This document shows positions 1 to 7,333 of a DNA stretch of 64,000 bases, one piece after another. A program made the translations under genes and the position numbers. The stretch lies in assembly GCF_900114135.1 (NCBI RefSeq), contig NZ_FORY01000012.1, forward strand, positions 1 through 64,000. Reading direction: 5' to 3'. The number at the start of each line of letters is the position of its first letter. Positions within the stretch are counted from its first letter, which is position 1. The DNA is from Celeribacter halophilus. Lineage in GTDB: Bacteria; Pseudomonadota; Alphaproteobacteria; Rhodobacterales; Rhodobacteraceae. The notes under the pieces were generated by a model. That model ran no database searches and was not told where the DNA came from. It saw only the letters and a program-made list of their open reading frames with translations.

Positions 1-50
1 TCAGGCTCATAACCTGAAGGTCGTAGGTTCAAATCCTACTCCCGCAACCA
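1..50 (+). tRNA. tRNA-fMet (CAT), 3' part; 5' end lies before the window
   Basis: The window opens inside the anticodon arm: stem TCAGG, loop CTCATAA (anticodon CAT), stem CCTGA, then a T-arm GTAGG-TTCAAAT-CCTAC, acceptor 3' strand ending CCGCA, and encoded CCA at 48-50. A at position 72, just before the discriminator, is the hallmark of initiator tRNA (C1-A72 mismatch), so an initiator rather than an elongator is likely. The 5' half is not visible. This copy is the target of the integrated element that follows. The short hairpin AGCGCCCC/GGGGCGCT followed by TTTT at about 76-97 probably terminates it. Confidence 0.9.
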
Positions 51-51
51 A
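6..51 (+). repeat. att direct repeat, left copy (tRNA-fMet 3' end)
   Basis: These 46 bases, from the anticodon loop CTCAT through the encoded CCA plus one A, are identical to 7334-7379. The base before each copy differs (G at 5, C at 7333) and so does the base after (T at 52, A at 7380). A perfect tRNA-3'-end duplication of this size, with a tyrosine integrase next to the far copy, is the standard footprint of site-specific integration. The left copy completes the working tRNA; the right copy is only a fragment. Confidence 0.95.
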
Positions 52-75
52 TATATACCAACCATTACAGTCATT

Positions 76-97
76 TAGCGCCCCAAGGGGCGCTTTT
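76..97 (+). terminator. Terminator downstream of tRNA-fMet, inside the element
   Basis: AGCGCCCC-AA-GGGGCGCT forms an 8-bp stem with a two-base loop, followed by TTTT. It lies just inside the element's left end. A related but weaker motif (GCTGCC..GGTGGC then TTTT) sits beyond the right att repeat at about 7404-7424, where the original chromosomal tRNA terminator would be. The element thus seems to bring its own replacement terminator. Confidence 0.6.
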
Positions 98-119
98 GGC
101 GTTTGTGCCGCAGAGGTGC

Positions 120-144
120 TGGAAGCGCCGTGGAAGCAAACTGG
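120..144 (+). repeat. Left-end arm-type repeats (TGGAAGC)
   Basis: TGGAAGCG (120-127) and GTGGAAGCA (130-138, extended as GGAAGCAAAC to 141) recur in the same orientation at the other end of the element, next to the integrase gene (7184-7216). Repeated short motifs near both ends of a tyrosine-recombinase element are typical of arm-type integrase or accessory-factor binding sites. The function is inferred from position only. Confidence 0.5.
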
Positions 145-286
145 GCGAACTCAACGGTGTGGCTTTGGGGCAACGACAGAGATTTGTAGAAAATGGATTG
201 ATCCGTCATAAATTGTCCTTAATCGCGCCAATGTTCTAATTTAGCTCACTGATTGATGACTTTTAAATTACTTACGGAGGCGCAAT

Positions 287-667
287 TTGAAACCTTACTC
301 GTTTATTCTAGCTATGGCACTTGGTGCGCTGTCAGCGTGTGCACAATCCAGTATTCAACCAATGTCTCAAGATACCTTTAAGGTAGCAACTACGGCTGCA
401 CCAGCATGTGGGCCAAATGGAGCTCGCAACGTTGCGTTTAAAACCGCAGCGGTTGAAGTTATTCGAAAAGGTGGTGACAAGTTTGTGCTCGTAGGCGACA
501 CAACAAATAAAGATTTCTGGTCGGGATCATACGGTCAAGATATGATTGTGCGAATGGTTCCTGAAAATAGTAGAGAAGCCGCAAATGCGCTGTCAGCGCG
601 TGGTCAACTTGGTGCTAATTGGCAGCAGATCGTTGCTGAAGGTGCACCGACAACATGTGCGCAATGA
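287..667 (+). CDS. Small predicted lipoprotein, element cargo
   Basis: A 126-residue protein starting at a TTG with a good Shine-Dalgarno (GGAGG at 276-280, six bases upstream). The N-terminus is a lipoprotein signal: a short basic start, a hydrophobic stretch and the lipobox LSAC with Cys at residue 18. The mature part is polar, has two further Cys (in APACG and TTCAQ) that could pair as a disulfide, and no recognised catalytic motif. It is the outermost gene at the left end of the element and has its own terminator (742-775). The family is not recognised; an envelope role is all the sequence supports. Confidence 0.7.
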   Translation: MKPYSFILAMALGALSACAQSSIQPMSQDTFKVATTAAPACGPNGARNVAFKTAAVEVIRKGGDKFVLVGDTTNKDFWSGSYGQDMIVRMVPENSREAANALSARGQLGANWQQIVAEGAPTTCAQ

Positions 668-741
668 CGAGAGGCACGAGATTGTCTTGACTATTGGTCT
701 CGGGATGTAGCTGGAGGTTACGCCCAGAATTAATACATAAT

Positions 742-775
742 AAAAGGCGGATGCTTAATTGCATTCGCCTTTTTT
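742..775 (+). terminator. Intrinsic terminator after the lipoprotein gene
   Basis: A 12-bp stem with one mismatch (AAAGGCGGATGC / GCATTCGCCTTT) around a six-base loop TTAATT, followed by a run of T. It lies 75 bases after the stop codon of the lipoprotein gene and could also slow transcription arriving from the right. Confidence 0.75.
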
Positions 776-871
776 GCTTCGGGATTACGGATTTTTTCTA
801 TGGCCCTGACATTTGCATCCCCCTTTGCTTCCAAGATCGCCAAGCAAAGTGTCTACACATCTAGTGGCGCC

Positions 872-1897
872 TCATCGTTCGTATGCAATACGACCTTCCG
901 AAAAATACGACGCTGCCTGCTTTACCCTACGGTATATTGCCATTGATATCTTTGCAGTGCTTACAACATTTCCGCCTGTAAGGCGGAATATCGTATCGTA
1001 GAGATCTAATCCGAGTGCAGAAAAAAGAGCCCTAGTATCAACCTCCAAACGATCTTTTGTTGTTTGACTGACTGTTATCACCGGAGTGGATATATTGAGC
1101 AAATTTGTCTCTGACATAAATTGTCTGAGTTTCACGTAAGTGTCGTGAAGTGCCTGGCTGTTTGAAACCATGTTTTTGATACGCTCCTCCAACGCATCAA
1201 AAACGGCGCCCTTTCCCTGTAACTCAATACGCCCAGGTGATGCATACTCTACGCGTTTCAGGTCGTACCTCTCTTCTTTGGGTAAGCTATTCAGTAGCTC
1301 CCTGAACAAACCGACATAGCTTCCTCCGCCTTGCAGAGTATGACCATTAAACGCCTTACCTATTTTGTTCTTTAGGGAGACTGAGGTAGTGGATGCACTC
1401 AGTTTGTTGATAGACTCTTCAAAAGCATACAAATCACGGTATTTACGAGAAAAACTACCAAAGTCCTCCATCTCCCAATTCCCATCAATGAATAGCGTTT
1501 CCAGAGCGGAATACGTATTGGCCATTGTTTGATAGGAATGGGTGTGGCTGGAAGAAAAAAACTGTGCGTCGGGCAGCATGTCTTCCGTTATTGAGCCGCT
1601 AAATTCCTTTACCTTTGCGGTGTCTTTGCCTACTTCACTCGCTGGCATCTTCCAGAAACTCCGATGGGGAGCCGATACAAATAGGAACCTAAGGTCGTTT
1701 TCCTCGCGAAAATAGCGTTTCAAGAATTTGGGCGTGACGCTGACCACAAGATATTCTTTCACGTAGCCAAATTCAGAGGGTAAGGCGGAAGCAATGAAAT
1801 ACGACTTTCCTGCCTTGTACAGCAGGACGATTGGTTCGATAAAATCGAACAATATCGTTTCAAACTTAAGATTTTTCGTTTTTACACTAGGAGGCAT
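872..1897 (-). CDS. Unrecognised 341-aa protein, second gene of cargo cassette
   Basis: A soluble protein with no signal peptide or membrane segment. The N-terminal 100 residues look like a compact alpha/beta region (FETILFDFIEPIVLLY, then a strand-rich stretch); the rest is mostly helical and charged. No nuclease, ATPase, TIR, HEPN or kinase motif is evident. It resembles poorly characterised proteins of the DUF6575 kind, but only weakly and from memory. Its ATG (1895-1897) lies inside the end of the upstream 136-residue gene, an 11-base overlap, so the two are almost certainly co-translated. Its position as AT-rich cargo of an integrated element suggests an accessory role such as phage defence or toxin-antitoxin; that is inference. 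Confidence 0.65.
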   Translation of the reverse strand: MPPSVKTKNLKFETILFDFIEPIVLLYKAGKSYFIASALPSEFGYVKEYLVVSVTPKFLKRYFREENDLRFLFVSAPHRSFWKMPASEVGKDTAKVKEFSGSITEDMLPDAQFFSSSHTHSYQTMANTYSALETLFIDGNWEMEDFGSFSRKYRDLYAFEESINKLSASTTSVSLKNKIGKAFNGHTLQGGGSYVGLFRELLNSLPKEERYDLKRVEYASPGRIELQGKGAVFDALEERIKNMVSNSQALHDTYVKLRQFMSETNLLNISTPVITVSQTTKDRLEVDTRALFSALGLDLYDTIFRLTGGNVVSTAKISMAIYRRVKQAASYFSEGRIAYER

Positions 1898-2297
1898 CTT
1901 CCACCGCCTGCTTTAGATCGTCAGCGCTCTCACATACACACACTACTGACGAAAATGGATCAAATTCAGCAAACGGCCACCAGTCGACATGACCGTTTCC
2001 AGATTCTTTACTGTGGCCTGCACCTTCAGGAACATTCAACAATCCAATCTTACACTTCTTAAAGAACGCGGTACGTTTCGCGGCGAGAAGGTCCGGCACG
2101 GCGCCCGTTTTGAACAAAGAAATGCTTTTCGCACGACATTCACTAGCATTGCCCGTTCGCTTGCCAAGTTTGTGGTGTGAAAAAAAGTTTCTTGGGTCGC
2201 TCTCTGGAAATGGAAAGAAGCGGCAGACGCTCGGAAGAGGCTTGTCGGTCGCATCATCAGGAGGGCATTGGCTCGGGAGTTCTTCTTTATAGGTCAT
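1887..2297 (-). CDS. Unrecognised 136-aa protein, first gene of cargo cassette
   Basis: A small soluble protein, rich in Cys, His and aromatic residues. Visible landmarks in order: CPPDDA near residue 11, CRFFPFPESDP, FFSHHKLGKR, ECRAKSISLF, a Lys-rich KKCKIGLLNVPEG, and HVDWWPF near residue 104. The Cys/His spacing does not form an obvious zinc finger. The layout resembles a widespread but uncharacterised class of small accessory proteins with an SHHTWWP-like motif; I cannot name the family. It begins a two-gene unit and overlaps the next start by 11 bases. A TATAAG box lies about 25 bases upstream but no clear Shine-Dalgarno, so it may have a short or weak leader. Confidence 0.6.
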   Translation of the reverse strand: MTYKEELPSQCPPDDATDKPLPSVCRFFPFPESDPRNFFSHHKLGKRTGNASECRAKSISLFKTGAVPDLLAAKRTAFFKKCKIGLLNVPEGAGHSKESGNGHVDWWPFAEFDPFSSVVCVCESADDLKQAVEDAS

Positions 2298-2686
2298 CAG
2301 TAATCAACATATTTTAATGGCATCTTATAGGACAATGGATAGCATTTCTAGACAACATTCTGCGTTCTGAAGCTCGTTTAAGATCAGTATCACGTTCAGA
2401 TATTTCACAGAAGCCAGAAAAAATTACTAAATCGGGACTGTATTTGGGACAAGGCCAACAAATGCTCGGGCATTCCATCATTCCAGGCCTCCATGTCGTC
2501 GGTTGGGGTTTCTGCCAGTGCAATGTGGAGTTGGGGAGAGACTGGTTTGTCTTACGTAGAAAATCTGTAACTTGGCTTTTGAACTAAATGGTTAACCATT
2601 CATTCGATAATGCACTGAAAGTCCGCTTTTTTGAACTTAGCAGCGCCTCATCTCTTCTGTAGCGAACGCCTGCAATCCGCCTCCTC
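2298..2686. other. AT-rich gap between cargo cassette and rep, no supported gene
   Basis: About 390 bases without a convincing gene. It must hold the leftward promoter of the cassette, with a TATAAG-like box on the minus strand at about 2318-2323. A short leftward open frame (2314-2523, starting MHWQKPQPTT) has unconvincing composition and no ribosome site. Another minus-strand frame in the same stretch reads LAETPTDDMEAWNDGMPEHL and then stops, which could be a remnant of an older gene. Confidence 0.4.
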
Positions 2687-3835
2687 TCACGTCCACCGAT
2701 ACTTCCCGCCTGCCTTCTGCAACCGTTCCTCTAGGGTCTTCGGGTGCTCCTCACTGTTCCGGCGCAGGGCTTCAATATGCTGGTCCATAAAATCATAAAA
2801 CTCATCCGGCGGCACGTCCGAGATTGCCGCTCGGGTGACGAACAGGCCCAAAAGCTGCTGGTCCAGTTCGCGCATTTTGGCGGTGCGGTTGGCAAAGATC
2901 ACGTCTGATGGCTGCACGCCGATGCAATGCACGGAGAGGTCTTGCATGATCGTGTCTTCAACCAGCCGCCATAGCTCGTGTGCGGGCCAACGGGCGCGGT
3001 TGCTGTCATTTGTCGGGACGCAGTAGCGCAAACGCTCTAAGTTGTTGTAATAGGCGTCTCCAAGCCTCTCCCGCACATCTTCCCATGTGTGCATCTTGAA
3101 GCGGCCTCGGAGTTGATCGCGCCCAAGGCGCAACTCAAAGCGCCAGACTTGGCTTGTCAGGCGGTCTGAGAGGTCCAGCGGGTCTTGCCCGCAAGCGGCG
3201 AGTTCCGCGTTCCAGATCGCAAGCCAGCCGTCTTTGGCCTTCTGTATGACTTCGCCGCGTTTGTCATAGATTGCCAGTTGGCGGTTATCGATATTCCCCG
3301 CGCGCAGCCCGGTCACGCGGCCCCCTGTGGCCTGCGTCACGGTTTCATCGACGCCTGTGTATTCTATGACCTTTGTGCCGGGTGGGGCGACAAGGGCAAT
3401 GCGCTCTGGTTCAAACCACGGGGCCAGAATATCCACCGCGAAGTCTACGCGGGAAACGCGCAGTTGGTGTTCGCCGTATGGGATCGCCATGGCCGCCATA
3501 ACCTCCCTAAAATGCTGTTCGGCATAATCCAAGCCGCCCGTGGCAAGCCCAAGCGCCCGAAAGTCTACTGTGATGCCCGGATTGTTCGGGATACGGTCTT
3601 CGGGGTCTTGGAACATCCAGACCGCGCCAAGTTCTCCTGTATGCGTGTTGAACGTCCGCCCGCCATGCTGGGTGACGGATAAAAGAACACCACCAAAACG
3701 CAATTCAATGTCATGACCGAACTCTTTGGCTTGGGCTTTCGCAAGCGCCAGCTCTTTGCGCAGTTCCGGCGTGATCTCGGATTGTACGGTGAACCTGAGG
3801 CCGTCAAAACCGCTATGGAGAATTTGTGCCGTCAT
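2687..3835 (-). CDS. Replication initiation protein, Rep_trans-like
   Basis: A 382-residue protein with the layout of Rep_trans/filamentous-phage-type replication initiation factors: a beta-rich N-terminal half, the motif RVDFAVDI (near residue 156), IAIYDKRGEV-like LAIYDKRGEV (near 218), and RFELRLGRDQLRGRF (near 261). The family nicks or recruits the replication machinery at a cognate origin and starts rolling-circle-type replication. It starts at ATG 3835 after AAGGTGAG. A strong hairpin lies 30-55 bases upstream and may be part of the origin or a control element. Its presence implies that the excised element can replicate on its own. The exact catalytic Tyr is not assigned here. Confidence 0.75.
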   Translation of the reverse strand: MTAQILHSGFDGLRFTVQSEITPELRKELALAKAQAKEFGHDIELRFGGVLLSVTQHGGRTFNTHTGELGAVWMFQDPEDRIPNNPGITVDFRALGLATGGLDYAEQHFREVMAAMAIPYGEHQLRVSRVDFAVDILAPWFEPERIALVAPPGTKVIEYTGVDETVTQATGGRVTGLRAGNIDNRQLAIYDKRGEVIQKAKDGWLAIWNAELAACGQDPLDLSDRLTSQVWRFELRLGRDQLRGRFKMHTWEDVRERLGDAYYNNLERLRYCVPTNDSNRARWPAHELWRLVEDTIMQDLSVHCIGVQPSDVIFANRTAKMRELDQQLLGLFVTRAAISDVPPDEFYDFMDQHIEALRRNSEEHPKTLEERLQKAGGKYRWT

Positions 3836-3865
3836 CTACTCTCACCTTCGCTTTCGTAGTCGTGG

Positions 3866-3889
3866 AGGGGGGTGTTACATGACCCCCCT
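3866..3889. promoter_or_regulatory. Hairpin upstream of rep (candidate origin or attenuator)
   Basis: AGGGGGGT (3866-3873) and ACCCCCCT (3882-3889) form a perfect 8-bp G/C-rich stem around loop GTTACATG. It lies just upstream of the rep start (3835). Rolling-circle initiators of this class act at hairpin nick sites near or within rep, so this is a candidate double-strand origin. An attenuator in the rep leader is the alternative. Confidence 0.4.
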
Positions 3890-3983
3890 TTGCCTATCGG
3901 CTAATTTGGGGTGTTCCATTTGAGGAAACCGGATGAAGCGGGATGCGCTTTGTGCCTCCGGCGGGGCAGCTTTTGTTTTGGGG

Positions 3984-4003
3984 CCGGGCAGGGATGCCCG
4001 GCT
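3984..4003. repeat. Short perfect hairpin between rep and the 77-aa gene
   Basis: GCCGGGCA and TGCCCGGC flank GGGA, an 8-bp stem with a tetraloop, in the 186-base gap between the leftward 77-aa gene and rep. It has no T-run on either side, so a classic terminator is unlikely. It may be an RNA stability or processing structure or part of the replication region. Confidence 0.45.
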
Positions 4004-4021
4004 CCGATCTTGTGGGATGTT

Positions 4022-4255
4022 CTAAGTGCGCTGTGTGGCGTCTTTCGACATTTGGCGCGCAATCCAGATTTCCGCGCGTTCTGCACATTTGGCGGCGTTC
4101 AAAAGATCGCCTTGGGCAAAGCTCGGTGTGGATTGCCAATCGCCTTGGTTGTTCTTGTAAGCGCGGGACAGATCGACGGAGTAAAAGCCGTCATTGTCCC
4201 AGATGGTTGCGGTGATAAGGCCCAGTTTGATTTTATGGGCGGGAGATTTTGACAT
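4022..4255 (-). CDS. Small element protein (77 aa), unknown function
   Basis: Start taken at the ATG for MSKSPAHKIKLG (4255), preceded by AGGA about nine bases upstream; a longer in-frame start has no such support. The sequence reads as a small beta-rich fold followed by a helix: KLGLITATIWDNDGFYSVDLSRAYKN, then DLLNAAKCAERAEIWIARQM. Similar small proteins are common beside replication initiators on plasmids and islands, but the role is unknown; nucleic-acid binding is a guess. It lies between the AlpA-like gene and rep in the same direction. Confidence 0.65.
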   Translation of the reverse strand: MSKSPAHKIKLGLITATIWDNDGFYSVDLSRAYKNNQGDWQSTPSFAQGDLLNAAKCAERAEIWIARQMSKDATQRT

Positions 4256-4392
4256 GGTGTCAGTTCCTGTTTTGAAGAATTGAAAATGAAACGGGCGCGA
4301 GAACCTTTTGCCCCGCGCCCGCAAGAGCCTTCCGGCCCCAAAATCCCGCATGGCACTGCCAGCCCCATACGGGCAAAACTCAGGTGAGAGGT

Positions 4393-4641
4393 TTAGGCGG
4401 CGCTGTATTGGCTAGTATTGCCGTGGCGACGGGCCTCGCCCCATTCGAGAAGGTCGCGGCGGCGGTAGCGCACGGAACGTCCTGATTTGTAGAACTTCGG
4501 GCCATAGCCCGTGACGCGCCATTTCTGGATGGTGCGCACGCTCTGGCACAGAAAGTCAGCGGCGGTCTTCTCGTCGATAAACCCGTCCAGATAGTCCGTG
4601 GCCGGGCGGTTATTGTCGTTTGCGTGTTTCGCGGGAAGCAT
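4393..4641 (-). CDS. AlpA-like helix-turn-helix excisionase/regulator
   Basis: An 82-residue protein with a MerR/AlpA-type winged helix-turn-helix: IDEKTAADFLCQSVRTIQKWRVTGYGPKF (residues 22-50), then RSVRYRRRDLLEWGEA. Such proteins bind DNA at the element end and act as the recombination directionality factor or activate the integrase. It starts at ATG 4641 with GGAG seven bases upstream and sits in the regulatory block between the integrase and rep. A helicase-loader-like plasmid HTH role is possible, but excisionase/regulator is the usual assignment. Confidence 0.8.
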   Translation of the reverse strand: MLPAKHANDNNRPATDYLDGFIDEKTAADFLCQSVRTIQKWRVTGYGPKFYKSGRSVRYRRRDLLEWGEARRHGNTSQYSAA

Positions 4642-4724
4642 TTTTTACTCCGTATTAAATTCTAGGTGCTCTTGATTTGGCCTAGATGCGAAACACGAAA
4701 AACAACACTAAATTGGGCAACAAT

Positions 4725-5444
4725 TTATTGTTTTTTGTTTTTCTTTAAGTCGTTGAAAAATGGCGAAAAGTTTTTGCGAAAAGTTTCGTAGGATATTGGG
4801 TCAAGGTTTGGTCGGTTTAATTTCAACCATCGCTGAGCTTTCGAGAAATGTGATTTCTGAGAGGCATCGGTGTCGATCTCCCCGGCCTCATAGAGCGCGT
4901 GGATTGCAGTTTGAATATCTTTCGCAATAGAGGGGCGGCCAACCGCGCGTTCTGGAGTGCAGTCTAGGAAACTACGCTCCAAGATTTCGTTATAGATGCG
5001 ATTGGTCGTCAAACGCACGTCCACGAATTCCAAGCCCCGAAAACTGAGCGTGCCTTTTTCCCAATCGCATTTGCCAGTCCAAGCCGCTTTGGGAATGGCG
5101 ACAGGATCAGAAGATACGGAGCGGGGCAGTTCATAGCCAAAGCCGAGAACATATCCCTTAGATATGTAGGACAGTACGTTGGCTTTCAGCGTGGTCTCCA
5201 ATTCGCTTCTCGCACTAGCTAGCTTACTAAAGCCAGAAAATGCATGGGCGAATTTTGCGGATACGTCACCGTCAATTTTGGCGGCTGCCGTGGCATCCTG
5301 CTTAATGAGGTCCATGCCTGATTGTTTGTGCAAGTCTTCCCATTGGGCCTTTAGGTCAGGATGAGCAAAGACGAGCCATGATTTTGAAAGCAATGCGCCT
5401 GAACGGTGTAGCCGTTCCATTTTCTCGTTAGTGATTTCTGCCAT
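4725..5444 (-). CDS. Element protein (239 aa) with C-terminal HTH-like region, unknown
   Basis: No signal or membrane segment. The N-terminal half is helical with Ala/Lys-rich stretches (residues 45-90). The C-terminal third reads RPSIAKDIQTAIHALYEAGEIDTDASQKSHFSK, a layout seen in small DNA-binding domains of alphaproteobacterial mobile elements, and the protein ends in a basic tail KKNKKQ. DNA binding is inferred from that composition only. Its start faces a cluster of TACGTA repeats (5463-5560), which may be its own binding sites. The family is not recognised. Confidence 0.6.
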   Translation of the reverse strand: MAEITNEKMERLHRSGALLSKSWLVFAHPDLKAQWEDLHKQSGMDLIKQDATAAAKIDGDVSAKFAHAFSGFSKLASARSELETTLKANVLSYISKGYVLGFGYELPRSVSSDPVAIPKAAWTGKCDWEKGTLSFRGLEFVDVRLTTNRIYNEILERSFLDCTPERAVGRPSIAKDIQTAIHALYEAGEIDTDASQKSHFSKAQRWLKLNRPNLDPISYETFRKNFSPFFNDLKKNKKQ

Positions 5445-5458
5445 GTTTTGCCCCCGTA

Positions 5459-5565
5459 CCTATACGTATCGTTACGTAGGGAAGGTAAAATCCAAAAAGC
5501 CTCAAACGATACGTATCTATATAGCTACCTAGCGCGGCCAAATCCCTAGGTAGATACGTAGGGAT
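5459..5565. repeat. TACGTA repeat cluster (operator or origin candidate)
   Basis: TACGTA occurs at 5463-5468, 5473-5478, 5510-5515 and 5555-5560, four copies in 98 bases. Larger symmetries are present: an imperfect palindrome spans about 5459-5481, TACGTAGGGA is repeated directly at 5473-5482 and 5555-5564, and CTACCTAG/CTAGGTAG form an inverted repeat. It sits between the leftward 239-aa gene and the rightward small membrane protein gene, as expected of a repressor operator or an iteron-type origin. Confidence 0.6.
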
Positions 5566-5709
5566 GGTCGCACTGTGTCGCGTTACTTTATTACTCTTAA
5601 TGGGCCTGTGCCCTGAGGTCTATATATTGGGATGGCTTCATTGCCAAAGTTGCGAGGCTGCTTTGGGGTTGGTAAAGTTTCAGCGAGTTTGCAACGAAAG
5701 GAATTTGAG

Positions 5710-5964
5710 ATGATGGATCCGGGCGCAGCTATTTTGATCCCGCTTTTAATATATATCGGCATGTTTGTTTTCATGCTTTGGGTTGTTCTGTCTGTCGTCA
5801 ATTCGCTTAAGCGGATCGCGTCAGCCTTGGAAAATATGTCCGTAAACGGGAGCGCTACTTATTTTGATAGGGCGGCAGATACAGCGCCGACTAAGACGCC
5901 AGCCGCGCAGCAAAAAGAACGGGAAGCGCGAGACCCGGCCTATAAGTACATACCTAAGAAATAA
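5710..5964 (+). CDS. Small single-pass membrane protein (84 aa), unknown
   Basis: Start chosen at ATG 5710 (MMDPGAAI) because AAGGA lies 8-12 bases upstream and the following residues form one strong transmembrane helix (about residues 4-28, ILIPLLIYIGMFVFMLWVVL). A polar, charged cytoplasmic-looking tail follows, rich in Ala, Thr and Lys. It is the only rightward gene in the middle of the element, back-to-back with the 239-aa gene and running toward the integrase. Such small membrane proteins in satellites can be immunity or superinfection factors, but nothing in the sequence proves a role. Confidence 0.55.
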   Translation: MMDPGAAILIPLLIYIGMFVFMLWVVLSVVNSLKRIASALENMSVNGSATYFDRAADTAPTKTPAAQQKEREARDPAYKYIPKK

Positions 5965-5968
5965 TGCC

Positions 5969-7156
5969 CTACGCTTCGCCCACAATCCGCAACTTGGGTT
6001 GTGGGCTGACGCTGACAAAAGCACTTAGGCGATTTGCATTTTCTTCGGCGGCACGTTTCACGGGGTCATCCGCCAAATGCGCGTAACGCATTGTCGTTTG
6101 AATTTGAGTATGTCCCAAAAGCCGCCCGACCATTTGAATAGGCATCCCAGAGGATACGGCATTAGACGCATAGGTATGGCGCAGATCGTGGATGCGCACA
6201 TCGTTCAGACCCGCCCGCGCACGGATACGCCGCCACGGGTGTTGCAGGTCCGTGATGTGGCTATTCTCCAACTTGCCTTCGATCACATAGGGATTGCCGG
6301 GCGTGCGGGGCAGGGCGGAGAGAACCGCCCGCGCAGCCGCAGGGAGCGGGATGCGCCGTGCGCCTGTCTTGGTGTCGGGCAGTTCCATCCCCGCGTCGGT
6401 GATATAGTCCCAACGCAGCGTTTGTATTTCTTTGAGGCGGCATCCGGTCAGGATCAAAAGGCGGAAGGCCGCGACCACATGCACGCTTTCTGAGCCGTCC
6501 TGTTCGGCGGTACAAAGCACTTCTCCTAACCTTTGCAGCTCATACTGGCTGAGATAGCGTTCCCGCTTCTCTTCGCGGTATTTGGGCACATGGCGGCACG
6601 GGTTTGACCCATCCGGGCGCAATCCCCAAATCTCCGCCATGTTGAACATCTTGGACAGCACTTGCAGCGTGCGGTTCGCTTGGTAGGGCGTATGGCGATA
6701 TTTGTGATGCAGGGCGGCAATGTCTTTGCGTTCCACGTCGATCACCTTGAAGCTGCCAATCTCCGGCTTGATGAACAAATCCAGCGCCCGGCGATATTCC
6801 TTCTGCGTTGTGGGCTTGCAGCGTTCTTCGGCATGTTCCTTGAAGAACCGATCACACAAAGAGGCGACCGTGGGCGCACGCCGTTCCAGTGCGATTTCTT
6901 CGGCGGGGTTTTCGCCCATTGCGACTTGGCCCATGACGTCCTTTGCCAAGCGCCGCGCCTCGTCCACTGTGATTTTTCCATGCCGCCCAAGAGACACGCG
7001 CCGGGTGCGACCGCCTTTGCGATATTGGGCTTGATAGGTCTTTGCCCCGGACGGCATGACCCGCACGCCAAACCCCGCAATCTGGCTATCCCAGACGAAG
7101 TAATCTTTGGCCTCAGGTTTGAGGGCATCAATGGCGCGTTTGGTCAATTTTGGCAT
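5969..7156 (-). CDS. Tyrosine-type site-specific integrase
   Basis: A 395-residue recombinase with an N-terminal arm-binding domain of the DUF4102 type (KLTKRAIDALKPEAKDYFVWD), a central SAM-like core-binding domain (about 95-185) and a catalytic domain with the usual residues: Arg in TGCRLKEIQTLRW, His/Arg in HDLRHTYAS, His in LLGHTQIQTT and the Tyr nucleophile in MRYAHL. It catalyses integration into and excision from tRNA-fMet. Start chosen at ATG 7156 (MPKLTKR), which begins the conserved domain after AGAGAGA; the longer frame to 7219 would run through the arm-site repeats. The gene is complete with no frame break. Confidence 0.95.
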   Translation of the reverse strand: MPKLTKRAIDALKPEAKDYFVWDSQIAGFGVRVMPSGAKTYQAQYRKGGRTRRVSLGRHGKITVDEARRLAKDVMGQVAMGENPAEEIALERRAPTVASLCDRFFKEHAEERCKPTTQKEYRRALDLFIKPEIGSFKVIDVERKDIAALHHKYRHTPYQANRTLQVLSKMFNMAEIWGLRPDGSNPCRHVPKYREEKRERYLSQYELQRLGEVLCTAEQDGSESVHVVAAFRLLILTGCRLKEIQTLRWDYITDAGMELPDTKTGARRIPLPAAARAVLSALPRTPGNPYVIEGKLENSHITDLQHPWRRIRARAGLNDVRIHDLRHTYASNAVSSGMPIQMVGRLLGHTQIQTTMRYAHLADDPVKRAAEENANRLSAFVSVSPQPKLRIVGEA

Positions 7157-7183
7157 CGCTGTATCTCTCTTACTGGCAACCTC

Positions 7184-7216
7184 GTGGAAGCACTGTGGAA
7201 GCAACTGGAAGCAAAC
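7184..7216 (+). repeat. Right-end arm-type repeats (GTGGAAGCA)
   Basis: GTGGAAGCA at 7184-7192 and 7195-7203 and TGGAAGCA at 7206-7213, the last extended as GGAAGCAAAC, exactly as at 132-141. They lie in the leader of the integrase gene, about 120 bases inside the right att repeat, with the same orientation as the left-end set. Integrase arm binding or autoregulation is inferred. Confidence 0.55.
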
Positions 7217-7333
7217 CACGGGGTAAGAGATAGAAAGAGAAAGTTTATCGCGTCAAATTAAAAACAACGATTCCAATAAGATAGGGTAGGTGGTCGCATT
7301 TGGGCGCAACCCGTGCAGACTGGCGGCGGCTGC

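Noticed and set aside
872-1001. Rightward 62-codon frame at 813-1001
   Set aside because: It overlaps the end of the convergent cassette gene, has no ribosome site and no family resemblance.
2314-2523. A 69-codon leftward frame between the cassette and rep
   Set aside because: No ribosome site, odd composition, and another frame in the same stretch looks more protein-like but is broken; not enough to call a gene.
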